This document shows, in pieces, positions 1 to 9,359 of a DNA stretch of 51,367 nt. Both the position numbers and the translations under genes were made by a program. The number at the start of each line of letters is the position of its first letter. Within the stretch, counting starts at the first letter, position 1. The notes under the pieces are model-generated. The model was not told the DNA's origin. It saw only the letters and a program-made list of their open reading frames with translations, and did no database searches. The stretch is taken from positions 1 through 51,367 of the forward strand of contig JAKOGY010000008.1 of NCBI GenBank assembly GCA_028658405.1, in the 5' to 3' direction. The stretch is from Dolichospermum sp. ST_sed8 (GTDB lineage Bacteria > Cyanobacteriota > Cyanobacteriia > Cyanobacteriales > Nostocaceae).

Positions 1-240
1 CACGAGGGATTTTAATCCCTGTGGTATGTTACAATTAAATTGTGAGTAAGAACAAAAAACATCTATGTGTTGAAGCATCCTAGTACGGAGAAATCCCGGC
101 TCATAAGAAACAACGGTTAGGTTCAAGCCCTAACGGCAGTATGACTTGAAAGAGCGAGCAATGGCAGAGTGTGGAGCGTACCAAGTCTTGGCTTAGTGAT
201 GGATTCACAAAAACAATAAAAGTAAGCGCAATTTCAACAC
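1..240 (+). other. Possible 3' tail of an IS200/IS605-type element
   Basis: The frame at 2-49 reads TRDFNPCGMLQLNCE and stops, so it may be the last residues of a gene that begins outside the window. It is followed by a structured-looking tract at about 90-200 that includes a hairpin with GTTAGG and CCTAAC arms near 115-133. The tract resembles, from memory only, sequence found downstream of tnpB-like genes in cyanobacteria. Because the element's body lies outside the window, this is a weak call. An ordinary gene end plus terminator region is the alternative. Confidence 0.22.
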
Positions 241-407
241 CTTGATTGGCAGTTGTTTTGAGCGTCTAGGCGGCGTTTGGCGGTCGCAGCGAGATAAGAT
301 TAAACTGAACTCTTAATCTAATTCTGTCAGTAAAATCTCAGTGGCTGTTTTCCCTGAGAGTGTCAAATATCTCAAGTAACGATAAGTTCCTTCTTCTCGT
401 TTTCTCT

Positions 408-621
408 CGTTCCCAGTCTCTGACTGGGAATGAATTCTAGAAGTCTCTGACTTCATAAGAAGACTCCACAAAAAAGATTATCCAATCTTGTGGGATGGGC
501 ATCTGGTCCCTCCTGATATCATTAGCAGGCAAGATGCCTGCACCACAAGAAATTTTGGGATATTTTCTTATTTGGAAGGCAGAGCCTTAATGATCGCATT
601 CCCAGTCAGAGACTGGGAACG
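408..621. repeat. Inverted-repeat element with 25-bp perfect arms
   Basis: The 25 bases at 408-432 are exactly the reverse complement of those at 597-621. Each arm is itself nearly palindromic (CCCAGTCTCTGACTGGG and its partner). The 164-bp interior has no convincing reading frame but holds a smaller hairpin (GCAGGCAAGATGCCTGC near 527-543). It looks like a non-autonomous mobile or REP-like element. It ends 8 bp from the stop codon of the adjacent regulator gene, so a transcript hairpin or terminator role is possible. Confidence 0.6.
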
Positions 622-628
622 AGGTTAA

Positions 629-2011
629 TTATGCTAAGTGCATAAAAATCATTTTGAGCAGTTGGGCACGAGTAAAAGGTTTAGTTAAATATCCCGAAGC
701 ACCGACAAATCTAGCTTTTACCTTATCTATAATCCCCTTATTGCTAGTTACAAAAATAATGGGAATAGTTTTAAACATGGAATTATTGCGGATAATACGA
801 CATAGTTCATAACCATCAATTCCTGCCATATTTAAATCCAGTAAAATCAGATCAGGTTTATGTCGAATAATTGACATTACCGCTTTCACAGGTTCATTAA
901 TAGTCACCAAAGTAAAATTCTCATCTTCTAAATAACGGCTGATTTCCTTGAGAATTGTGGGACTATCATCTACAGAAATAATTTTGTAAGTCTTTTGCGT
1001 AGTTTTCGTATTTAGATTGACTTTTTGAGAATCGGCATCTATGTTATTATCAACAGCTAAGAGTGAAAAATCCTCTGGAGGTAACTCAGCGATATCTGGT
1101 ACTAATTGCTGAACTGCTACATTATTCTCAGAAATAATTGGAGTTTCTGGAGAAGTATCTTTACTTGGTTCTACATCCGAAACTAATAATTTACCTCTAA
1201 TTAATTCTGTGCTATCTTCAGAAAATAGTAATGAACTACCACAGGTTTTTGGCAATTTATCAAATGGAGGATCTGGCTCATGTAATACTATAGAACCCTT
1301 AACAATATAGGGGTATAAACTTAGTGCTAATTGCAATTCATCTTGATTCATGATAATCGCTAGATGACGCAAGCTAAAACCCTTCATCCAATTGGTGATA
1401 TTCTCTTTTAGGGGTGGTAATCTTTTATCCTGAAATTTGCTACTAACTAATAAATAGGGACGCTGATAGGGAGAAGATATATATCTACCAAGATACCGCC
1501 AATTTTGTAACTGATTTTGACATTTTTCAATAATATCAGTAACATCTAATTGAGAAAATTCAGTCAGATTATCCAGTGATTCTGTTAGTTCATAAGTGCC
1601 TGTTTTGATGAGGATAAATGATTCAATTACCTCTTTAACCAATTCTTGAATAAGTAATGTTGCTTGCTCCCGAAGAAGATGTTGTTCCGTGACAAGCCAA
1701 TTAATCGCTTCATATTCTGGAAGTTGGTTTGGTAAATGATTATTATCTTCAGGCTCAAATACCAAGCGCATTTGTACACGCACTTCATTATCTACGAGAG
1801 GAATTTGTTGATGGAGACGACGCATCTGTCGTTCTAATCTATCAAAAGGTTCTACTGAATGAGTTGCATAGAGAATCTTTCCTTGTTCTATATATATCAA
1901 CCAAGTTACAGAGTTACTATATGCTTGTAAACAGGTAGTTTCATAACAATTGCTTAATTGTCTTAATAAACCTTGGGGAGATAATTTGGTAAAAGAGCCA
2001 GTATTTTTCAT
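629..2011 (-). CDS. PatA-type response regulator with C-terminal receiver domain
   Basis: This 460-residue protein has a PATAN/DUF4388-like N-terminal half (about 1-240), a low-complexity linker (about 250-340) and a CheY-like receiver (about 342-460). The receiver keeps the phosphorylation machinery: D348-D349, the phospho-acceptor D392 in LLDLNM, T422 in VTS and K444 in LTKPF. The layout matches cyanobacterial PatA/PilG-like regulators, which act in heterocyst patterning, phototaxis or pilus control. No histidine kinase or chemotaxis gene is adjacent, so the pathway cannot be told from context. It is monocistronic and ends beside an inverted-repeat element. Confidence 0.85.
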   Translation of the reverse strand: MKNTGSFTKLSPQGLLRQLSNCYETTCLQAYSNSVTWLIYIEQGKILYATHSVEPFDRLERQMRRLHQQIPLVDNEVRVQMRLVFEPEDNNHLPNQLPEYEAINWLVTEQHLLREQATLLIQELVKEVIESFILIKTGTYELTESLDNLTEFSQLDVTDIIEKCQNQLQNWRYLGRYISSPYQRPYLLVSSKFQDKRLPPLKENITNWMKGFSLRHLAIIMNQDELQLALSLYPYIVKGSIVLHEPDPPFDKLPKTCGSSLLFSEDSTELIRGKLLVSDVEPSKDTSPETPIISENNVAVQQLVPDIAELPPEDFSLLAVDNNIDADSQKVNLNTKTTQKTYKIISVDDSPTILKEISRYLEDENFTLVTINEPVKAVMSIIRHKPDLILLDLNMAGIDGYELCRIIRNNSMFKTIPIIFVTSNKGIIDKVKARFVGASGYLTKPFTRAQLLKMIFMHLA

Positions 2012-2732
2012 ATTTTTACAATTTTTTTGGCGGATAAATCAACATAGTATTGGAAAAGATTAAATATCAGGCTGCAATCTGATCTCACCGGGAAATATGG
2101 TCATGTTCACAAGTTATTAAATTATGAATATCAGTCAGTAACTCAGGGAACTAAGCCACCGAGCTTCTCGAATACCACGAAGTCCTATGAATTTATTTAC
2201 CTAAAGACAGAGGAAATCCCACATAGAATCTTTGAAAATTTATGGAGGTAAATTTATATATTGATTATTACATCAGAAAAGCAACTCAACAGACTGGAGA
2301 ATCTAGGTAAAAAACTAGTAGTCTGTCAAGAACTAATTGACGGGTTCATTTGTCGCCATTTTGATTCTTCCTTCTTCCTTCGTGTCCTTCGTGCCTTCGT
2401 GGTTCGTTTCTTATCCGTCAAAATTTATTTGACAGACTACTAGGACTTCACGCTGTTTGACTCGATGACTCCTAACTTAGTAACTCCTAAATTTTCTCAT
2501 TTTAACTTTAGCAAAGTTCAATTATGACAGACACTTGACAATAAGTAAGATTAAATGTCCTCATAAATCACCAGTGACTAAGTAGTGATGAGAAGTAGGA
2601 GAGACATTTGGTGAATTTACCCCAAATTAAGATCTTTACTGAAAAACTCAAGTATCTTCGGTAAAATACCATTATTTTAGTCATACTAACGCCAGATAAC
2701 TATATACTTTAGAGTAAAAGGAAAATAAAACT
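2012..2732. other. 721-bp spacer between divergent genes
   Basis: No convincing gene lies here. The spacer must carry the promoters of the divergent response regulator and vWA genes. It also holds one small inverted-repeat element (2315-2443) and a stretch with short CTTCGTG-type repeats near 2370-2405, a motif often seen in cyanobacterial spacers. A 60-codon open frame at 2261-2443 ends in the right arm of the element and is not a credible gene. Confidence 0.6.
2315..2443. mobile_element. Small MITE-like element with 15-bp perfect terminal inverted repeats
   Basis: Positions 2315-2329 (CTAGTAGTCTGTCAA) and 2429-2443 (TTGACAGACTACTAG) are perfect inverted repeats bounding 129 bp with no coding capacity. 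Size and structure fit a miniature inverted-repeat element. No clear target duplication is seen and no second copy was found in the window. Confidence 0.6.
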
Positions 2733-3434
2733 TTGAATTATAACATAACACAAGAAGTTATGATTGATACATTTAATCTTGACGAAGTTGTAGAATTTGC
2801 GGAAAATCCCGAACCACGTTGTCCATGCGTGCTATTGCTAGATACCTCTGGCTCAATGCAAGGGGAACGAATCGAAGCTTTAAATCAAGGTTTGTTAAGT
2901 TTAAAGGATGAACTAGTCAAAAATTCCCTAGCATCTAGAAGGGTAGAGGTGGCAATTATTACATTTGATAGTAATGTCAATGTCGTGCAGGACTTTATCA
3001 CTGCCGATCAATTTAACCCTCCCATTCTCACAGCCCAGGGTTTAACAATAATGGGTTCGGCAATTCATAAAGCATTAGATATTATTCAAGAGCGCAAATC
3101 CCAATATCGCACTAATGGGATTGCTTATTACCGTCCTTGGGTGTTCATGATTACCGATGGTGAACCCCAAGGTGAAACTGATTCAACATTGGCACAAGCT
3201 TCCCAAAGACTGCAAGCAGATGAGTCTAATAAACGTGTAGCTTTCTTTACGGTGGGCGTAGAAAATGCAAATATGAGCCAATTAAGTCAAATCGCTGTGC
3301 GTAGTCCCTTGAAATTAAAAGGATTGAACTTTATTGAGATGTTTGTTTGGCTATCCGCCAGTATGTCAGCCGTATCCCATTCTCAGATAGATGAACAGGT
3401 AGCACTACCACCAATTGGTTGGGGATCTGTTTAA
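2733..3434 (+). CDS. TerY-like von Willebrand factor A domain protein
   Basis: One vWA domain fills this 233-residue protein. The metal-binding MIDAS motif is intact: DTSGS at 37-41, a downstream threonine near 105 (GLTIMGS) and D142 in MITDGEP. There is no signal peptide, so it should be cytoplasmic. The frame opens with TTG at 2733, preceded by AAAGGA about 10 bp upstream. An ATG at 2760 is an alternative start. It is followed by PP2C and kinase genes on the same strand, an arrangement known as the TerY phosphorylation triad of tellurite/stress-associated loci, where the vWA protein is thought to be a scaffold or phospho-target. Confidence 0.88.
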   Translation: MNYNITQEVMIDTFNLDEVVEFAENPEPRCPCVLLLDTSGSMQGERIEALNQGLLSLKDELVKNSLASRRVEVAIITFDSNVNVVQDFITADQFNPPILTAQGLTIMGSAIHKALDIIQERKSQYRTNGIAYYRPWVFMITDGEPQGETDSTLAQASQRLQADESNKRVAFFTVGVENANMSQLSQIAVRSPLKLKGLNFIEMFVWLSASMSAVSHSQIDEQVALPPIGWGSV

Positions 3435-3486
3435 TAAAAATTACAGCTTGTTGTTTAAACTGAACTAGCTGTGGAAAACAAATTAT

Positions 3487-4269
3487 ATGAATACATCAAA
3501 ACAGATTTCTCAATGGCGGATAGTAGCTGCATCTGTATGCGGAACTAGTCACTCCAAAAACCAGCAACTTTGTCAGGATGCTCACCATTGGCAGCTATTG
3601 GCAAATAATGTATTGGTGATAGCAGCAGCAGATGGTGCGGGTTCGGCTAAACTAGGAAAGGTGGGATCAATGATTGCGGTAGAAACGGCAATAGAACATC
3701 TTTCTCGCCAAGAGATTACAAATGATACCCTTGCTAATGATGATGTTTTGCGTTATTTGCTAACTGATGCCATGTTAGTAGCCCGCAATGCTATAGAAAC
3801 TGAGGCGGATGTTTGTAATCATCAACCTCAAGATTTAGCAACTACCTTAATTCTCATGATTGCGACACCAAAAATTGTCGCTGTAGCGCAAATTGGTGAT
3901 GGTTTGGCTGTAGCTAGGAATAGTAGGGGCAACCTGATAGCGTTAACCATCCCTAGTAATGGTGAATATATCAATGAAACGACTTTTTTAACATCTGTTA
4001 ATGCTGTGGAGACAGCACAAATTAAAATATGGCGGGAAGAGATTGTGAATGTTGGTGTTCTGACTGATGGTTTGCAGATGTTAGCTTTGAATATGATTAT
4101 TGGTGAACCTCACAAACCTTTCTTTTTACCATTATTTGAGTTTGTCGCCAATGCTGAAGATAGAATATTAGGAAAAGAACATTTAATGAGGTTTTTAAGC
4201 TCTGAGAAGATTACCCAGCGGACTGATGATGATTTAACCCTAATTTTAGCTGCATTTATCAACTCATAA
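3487..4269 (+). CDS. PP2C-family protein serine/threonine phosphatase
   Basis: This 260-residue protein has the PP2C metal-binding aspartates: D31 (QDAHHW), DGAGSAK at 49-55, GDG near 137-139, TDG at 193-195 and a final TDDDL at 246-250. It belongs to the PP2C_2-like subgroup and lacks any sensor or membrane segment. It lies 52 bp after the vWA gene and 102 bp before the kinase gene, so it is probably the phosphatase that reverses phosphorylation of the vWA partner by the kinase. Confidence 0.87.
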   Translation: MNTSKQISQWRIVAASVCGTSHSKNQQLCQDAHHWQLLANNVLVIAAADGAGSAKLGKVGSMIAVETAIEHLSRQEITNDTLANDDVLRYLLTDAMLVARNAIETEADVCNHQPQDLATTLILMIATPKIVAVAQIGDGLAVARNSRGNLIALTIPSNGEYINETTFLTSVNAVETAQIKIWREEIVNVGVLTDGLQMLALNMIIGEPHKPFFLPLFEFVANAEDRILGKEHLMRFLSSEKITQRTDDDLTLILAAFINS

Positions 4270-4371
4270 GTTTTTGTAATTAGGGATTAAAAACAGCGTG
4301 GTGTTAGCCATCTTCTTAATTTTTTGAACTTTTGACTGATTCCAATCACCTCCTATAACCTTAATTCTTCC

Positions 4372-6567
4372 ATGCAGGTACTACGTCGTCTTCCCAACCC
4401 GGAAATTCTCAACCTCTCTATCAGTGTGGGGCATGGTGGTGAAGCTTGTATCTATGCAGTGCCATCGGATCATAATTTAGTAGCGAAAATCTATCACAAA
4501 CCAACGATCTCTTATGCCCAAAAACTGCGGGCGATGCTTGCTAATCCCCCAGTCAATCCGACGGACAATTTAGGACATATTGCCATTGCTTGGCCGCAGG
4601 AGTTGTTGCAGTCGGCAGATGGTAGCGGTATGATTGTTGGGTTTGTGATGCCCAGGATTCGGGGAATGCGGCCAATTATGGATTTTTATAATCCAGGTAT
4701 TCGCCGACAAAATTGCCCAAAATTTAATTATCAGTATTTATTGCGGACTGCCCGCAACCTAGCAGCGGCTTTTGCGGCTTTGCACGCCAGCCATTACTGT
4801 ATTGGTGATGTGAATGAGTCGAATATCTTGGTTAGTGATACGGCTTTGGTGACGTTGGTAGATACAGACTCATTCCAAGTGACCGAACCATTAGAGAATG
4901 TTGTTTATCGTTGTTCTGTGGGTAAGCCTGAATATACGCCTCCAGAATTACAGAATAAAACTTTTGCTGACTATGACCGGGAAATTTCTCATGATTTGTT
5001 TGGGTTGGCAGTGCTGATTTTCCAATTGTTAATGGAAGGAACGCATCCGTTTTCTGGGATATTTCAAGGTGGGATCGAACCTCCGACTTATCAGGGGCGG
5101 ATACTTTCTGGCCATTTTACCTATAGTCAAAAGAAACAGGTTCCCTACTTGCCAACTCCTATTTCTCCGCGTTGGGATCTACTTCATCCCAGCTTACAGG
5201 ATTTATTTGTGCGTTGCTTTGAAGAAGGTCATGACAATCCTAGCTTACGCCCTAACGCTCAAAATTGGTTGTCGGCATTAACGACGGTGGAGCAGAGTTT
5301 GGTAACTTGTCCGGCTAATCCCCAGCATCTCTATCATAATCATTTGGATAAATGTCCTTGGTGTGAACGGACTAGACGATTAGGTGGGAGAGATCCATTT
5401 CCTTCAGTATCAGCGATCGCTTCTAAACAACATCTACAACCACGGGAAAAACCTAAATCTAAACGTCGCTATATTCCTACTCCACGGATTACCCAGCCAT
5501 TCAGAGCAAATTCTCCAGTATATCATTGGCAACCAATTTCTAACCAGCAGGTTTATTCTGTTCCCTCTCGTCAAAAATTAAACCCAAAGGTATATGGTGT
5601 GATTTTTGGTGTGGTGGGATTGGGTCTTTTGGGCTGTTTAGATGTAATGATTAAATTTACCCGTCCTTTTGTTTCCCAAAATCCTTACACTCAACAAAGT
5701 TTGATGCCTCGTTTTGTTAATCAAGCTCCTAATCTCACAAATCTTTCTTTTGCGGATTACTATCAGCGCGGTGATACTGCTTATCAACAGCAAGACTATC
5801 AACAAGCAGTTGTCAATTTCACTGAAGCTCTTAAAAAGAATCCCCAATCTGCTAAAAGTTATGTAAATTTGGGTAATGCCCAATACAATTTGAATGATTA
5901 TGAAGGCGCATTAGCTAATTATAATAAAGCTTTAAAGCTAAATTCTCAAGAAGTTAAAGCTTATATAAATCGCGGTAATGCTTATTATATGATAGCTGAC
6001 TATAGTAATGATCCTGATAAAGAATATAGACAAGCGATCGCTGATTTTACTACTGCTATCAATATAGATGAAAATGATGCGGAAGCTTATATCAGAAGGG
6101 GTATTGTTCGATTTGAAATTAACAAATACATCAATAATTCTTTTCAGGAATACCAAAAATCAATTGCCGATTTTACTAAAGCAATTAAACTCAATGCTTC
6201 TAAAGTAGATGGTTACTTTCAACGGGGTTTAGTTCGTTATCAAATTGCTCAATATAGCAATAATTACGCGGCAGAATATAAACAAGCGATCGCTGATTTT
6301 ACGGAAGCATTAAAAATCAATCCCCGATTGGCTAAAATTTATCTGAAACGTGGTATGGCTTACTATGAACTAGCACAATATGGAGCAGGTATATCTGATA
6401 AAAACCATTTTCAAGCAGTTTCAGATTTAAAAACAGCCGCTAAAGTTTCTCTAGAGGAAAATGATATGGATAATTATCAACTGTCTCTCAGTAGCATTTG
6501 TATTGTAGTCGCTAATAAATGTGACAATTTATTGTCTAACTCAATCCTAACTAGAAAAAGTAATTGA
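4372..6567 (+). CDS. Membrane-anchored kinase-like protein with zinc-ribbon-like motif and TPR repeats
   Basis: Order of parts in 731 residues: a protein-kinase fold (about 15-305) with a glycine-rich loop GHGGE near 20-24, K39, D146 and N151 in IGDVNESN, D164/D166 in place of DFG and PPE near 190-192; a Cys cluster (C313, C328-x2-C331, with nearby histidines) that could bind zinc; one transmembrane helix (about 406-427); then TPR repeats (about 462-700). This fits the kinase member of TerY-type triads. The HRD histidine and arginine are replaced (IGD), so activity is likely but not certain. Topology predicts the kinase in the cytoplasm and the TPRs on the other side. Confidence 0.85.
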   Translation: MQVLRRLPNPEILNLSISVGHGGEACIYAVPSDHNLVAKIYHKPTISYAQKLRAMLANPPVNPTDNLGHIAIAWPQELLQSADGSGMIVGFVMPRIRGMRPIMDFYNPGIRRQNCPKFNYQYLLRTARNLAAAFAALHASHYCIGDVNESNILVSDTALVTLVDTDSFQVTEPLENVVYRCSVGKPEYTPPELQNKTFADYDREISHDLFGLAVLIFQLLMEGTHPFSGIFQGGIEPPTYQGRILSGHFTYSQKKQVPYLPTPISPRWDLLHPSLQDLFVRCFEEGHDNPSLRPNAQNWLSALTTVEQSLVTCPANPQHLYHNHLDKCPWCERTRRLGGRDPFPSVSAIASKQHLQPREKPKSKRRYIPTPRITQPFRANSPVYHWQPISNQQVYSVPSRQKLNPKVYGVIFGVVGLGLLGCLDVMIKFTRPFVSQNPYTQQSLMPRFVNQAPNLTNLSFADYYQRGDTAYQQQDYQQAVVNFTEALKKNPQSAKSYVNLGNAQYNLNDYEGALANYNKALKLNSQEVKAYINRGNAYYMIADYSNDPDKEYRQAIADFTTAINIDENDAEAYIRRGIVRFEINKYINNSFQEYQKSIADFTKAIKLNASKVDGYFQRGLVRYQIAQYSNNYAAEYKQAIADFTEALKINPRLAKIYLKRGMAYYELAQYGAGISDKNHFQAVSDLKTAAKVSLEENDMDNYQLSLSSICIVVANKCDNLLSNSILTRKSN

Positions 6568-6580
6568 TATATTGGGGGTA

Positions 6581-6671
<91 letters not shown>

Positions 6672-6746
6672 TACCTGTCTTGTTTCGTGAATTTTGTACT
6701 TCATTCAACCCACATTATACTATAGTAATTTTAATCATAAAAATAA

Positions 6747-6779
6747 ATATCCCTGATTTCTTAGTGAAGTCAGGGATAT
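6747..6779. terminator. Hairpin after the triad, probable transcription terminator
   Basis: A 14-bp stem (6747-6760 with 6766-6779, one G-T pair) closes a 5-base loop and is followed by CCATTTT. It lies 180 bp beyond the kinase-TPR stop codon and 250 bp before rfbF, so it probably separates the two units. The rest of 6568-7030 shows only AT-rich sequence, likely holding the rfbF promoter. Confidence 0.55.
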
Positions 6780-7030
6780 CCATTTTAACTATTATTATTT
6801 AGCTCTTTTTAGCGGTTTAGATTATTTTGACTCCTGCTAGAAATATTTTACAGATAAAATATCTTAGTTTATTTGTTCTTTATCATTTTCTAGAAATTTA
6901 CAGTTAAATTATATTTATCTACCTAATAAAGAGAAAGAAAAATTATTAAATTCTTTTTTCATCATTGTGTATTCTCTTCATTTCGCTCAGTTTAAATTAT
7001 AACCCACCTGCAAATCTTTGAGGTAACTAC

Positions 7031-7804
7031 ATGAAAGCAGTAATTTTAGCAGGAGGTCTGGGTACAAGGTTAAGTGAAGAAACCAGTATCAGACCCAAAC
7101 CAATGGTTGAAGTTGGTGGTAAGCCAATTCTCTGGCACATCATGAAGACTTATTCTGCTCACGGTATTAATGATTTCATTATCTGTTGCGGTTACAAAGG
7201 GTATGTCATTAAAGAATACTTTGCTAACTATTTTTTACATATGTCAGACGTGACATTTGATATGCGCTTTAATCAAATGAATGTTCATTCTGGATATGCT
7301 GAACCTTGGCGCGTCACCTTAGTAAATACAGGTGATAATACAATGACAGGTGGACGTTTAAAGCAAGTTCGTGAACATATTGGCAATGAAACCTTTTGTT
7401 TTACCTATGGTGATGGTGTAAGTAATATTAATATTACAGAATTAATTAAATTCCATAAAGAACAAAAGACATTAGCAACACTCAGCGCGGTACAACCAGC
7501 AGGAAGATTCGGGGCAATTTCTCTAGGACAAGAACAAACTAAAATTACCAGTTTTAAAGAAAAACCCGAAGGTGATGGTGCTTGGATTAATGGTGGTTAT
7601 TTTGTCCTAGAACCACAAGTAATTGATTTTATTGCTGATACATCAACAGTGTGGGAGAAAGAACCATTAGAAAAGTTAGCTGATTTAGAACAATTATCTG
7701 CTTACAAACATGATGGTTTTTGGCAACCAATGGACACATTAAGAGATAAAAACTATCTAGAGGAGCTATGGAAAAGCGGTCAAGCTCCTTGGCAAGTGTG
7801 GTAA
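7031..7804 (+). CDS. rfbF: Glucose-1-phosphate cytidylyltransferase
   Basis: This enzyme makes CDP-glucose from CTP and glucose 1-phosphate, the entry step to CDP-linked deoxy and branched sugars. The 257-residue length is normal. The nucleotide-binding start MKAVILAGGLGTRLSEET, the RPKPMVEVGGKP motif and YGDGVSNI are characteristic. The ATG has GAGG 10 bp upstream. It heads a plus-strand sugar block, but the usual next enzyme, CDP-glucose 4,6-dehydratase (rfbG), is not recognisable in the window, so the final sugar is open. Confidence 0.93.
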   Translation: MKAVILAGGLGTRLSEETSIRPKPMVEVGGKPILWHIMKTYSAHGINDFIICCGYKGYVIKEYFANYFLHMSDVTFDMRFNQMNVHSGYAEPWRVTLVNTGDNTMTGGRLKQVREHIGNETFCFTYGDGVSNINITELIKFHKEQKTLATLSAVQPAGRFGAISLGQEQTKITSFKEKPEGDGAWINGGYFVLEPQVIDFIADTSTVWEKEPLEKLADLEQLSAYKHDGFWQPMDTLRDKNYLEELWKSGQAPWQVW

Positions 7805-7836
7805 AAATTCAAAATTCAAAATTTAAAATTTAAAAA

Positions 7837-9063
7837 ATGAATTCACTGTATGATTTTGCGATTATTGGTGGGGGAATAGTTGGACTTTCCACCGCTATGG
7901 CTTTGGGAGAACGCTATCCAAATGCCAAAATATTAGTGTTAGAAAAAGAGAGTCAATGGGCATTTCATCAAACTGGTAATAATAGCGGTGTAATTCATTC
8001 TGGACTTTACTACAAACCAGGAAGTTTTAAGGCTAAATTTTGCCGTGATGGTAGTCGGTCAATGGTAGAATTTTGCCAAAAGCATAATATTGATCATGAA
8101 GTTTGTGGCAAGGTCATTGTTGCTACTAATGAACAAGAATTACCACGCCTAGAAAATCTTTATATCCGTGGGCTAGAAAACGATATTCCTGTAAAAAGAA
8201 TTAGTCCTGAAGAAGTTAGAGAAATTGAACCTCACGTTAGTTGTGTTGGTGGAGTTCAGGTATTTAGTACAGGGATTGTTAATTACAAAAAAGTTTGTTT
8301 AAAATACGCGGAATTAATTGGCAAGCAAGGGGGAGATTTACGTCTCAATACCCAAGTTTTAAAAATCTCCCGCAGTGGAAAAAATCAGGTATTAGAAACT
8401 AACAAAGGCAGTTTTGAAACTCGATTTGTGATCAATTGTGCCGGATTGCATAGCGATCGCATTGCCAAATTAGGTAAAGTTAACCCTCAAGCCAAAATAG
8501 TTCCCTTCCGGGGCGAATATTACGAACTAACCCCTGAAAAACGCTATTTGGTCAAAACTCTCATTTATCCAGTTCCTAACCCAGATTTCCCCTTCTTGGG
8601 TGTCCACTTTACGCGAATGATTGATAACAGTGTCCATGCAGGACCAAATGCAGTTCTCAGTCTCAAACGTGAAGGTTACAAAAAAACTGATTTTGACTTC
8701 AGAGATTTTGCTGAAGTAATCACCTATCCCGGTTTCTGGAAACTAGCAGCAAAACACGCTGACGAAGGGATTCAAGAAATTATTCGTTCCTTTAGTAAAG
8801 CAGCCTTTGTCAAAAGTTTGCAAAAACTAATTCCCGAAGTCCAAGCAGAAGATGTTATTCCTACCCATGCAGGAGTACGCGCTCAAGCATTGATGAATAA
8901 TGGTTCTCTAGTAGATGATTTTTTAATCGTTGAAGGTGAGAATTCTATTCATGTTTGTAATGCACCTTCACCTGCGGCAACTTCTTCCTTAGAAATTGGT
9001 AAAGCAATTGTGGCGCAAATTCCCGAACAATCTACTCTTTTAGAAATGGCAATAAGAAAATAA
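7837..9063 (+). CDS. lhgO: LhgO-like FAD-dependent 2-hydroxyacid oxidase
   Basis: This 408-residue DAO-family flavoprotein has an N-terminal FAD-binding GGGIVGLS (about 11-18) and the family motif HQTGNNSGVIHSGLYY near 44-59. It closely fits L-2-hydroxyglutarate oxidase, which yields 2-oxoglutarate. It starts 32 bp after rfbF and is likely co-transcribed. Such a gene inside a sugar-nucleotide cluster is odd. It could oxidise a sugar-derived hydroxyacid or supply 2-oxoglutarate to the PhyH-like dioxygenases about 5 kb downstream. The family is clear and the substrate here is inference. Confidence 0.85.
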   Translation: MNSLYDFAIIGGGIVGLSTAMALGERYPNAKILVLEKESQWAFHQTGNNSGVIHSGLYYKPGSFKAKFCRDGSRSMVEFCQKHNIDHEVCGKVIVATNEQELPRLENLYIRGLENDIPVKRISPEEVREIEPHVSCVGGVQVFSTGIVNYKKVCLKYAELIGKQGGDLRLNTQVLKISRSGKNQVLETNKGSFETRFVINCAGLHSDRIAKLGKVNPQAKIVPFRGEYYELTPEKRYLVKTLIYPVPNPDFPFLGVHFTRMIDNSVHAGPNAVLSLKREGYKKTDFDFRDFAEVITYPGFWKLAAKHADEGIQEIIRSFSKAAFVKSLQKLIPEVQAEDVIPTHAGVRAQALMNNGSLVDDFLIVEGENSIHVCNAPSPAATSSLEIGKAIVAQIPEQSTLLEMAIRK

Positions 9064-9087
9064 CTTTTGATTAATTACTTTGCATCT

Positions 9088-9113
9088 ACCCTACATTGGC
9101 TAGGGTTCTTTTT
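9088..9113 (+). terminator. Rho-independent terminator after lhgO
   Basis: ACCCTA (9088-9093) pairs with TAGGGT (9101-9106), followed by TCTTTTT, 25 bp beyond the stop of the LhgO-like gene. The remaining 250 bp to the next start hold no gene and probably carry its promoter. Confidence 0.6.
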
Positions 9114-9359
9114 AGGAACTACGGTCAGAAACGGTAAGTTCTACCGAGATTGTCTGTGGAGCGGGCAAACAAGGAAATAAACACTAAGACTATCGCTGTC
9201 CAGATGTGTCTAGACTTTGGTAATTTTGGGTAAGTTTTATAGAACGGCTACTCTTAATCTAGTTCAAAATAAGTGAATTATCAAATTAATCACTGATGAT
9301 TGTCATCATTTCCACCTAGATTTTCATCTTCAGTAACGTTAATTATCAGGATTTTTGGT

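Noticed and set aside
2261..2443. A 60-codon open frame before the vWA gene
   Set aside because: Its 3' end coincides with an arm of a MITE-like element, its sequence is repetitive (CTTCGTG-type), and it has no ribosome site.
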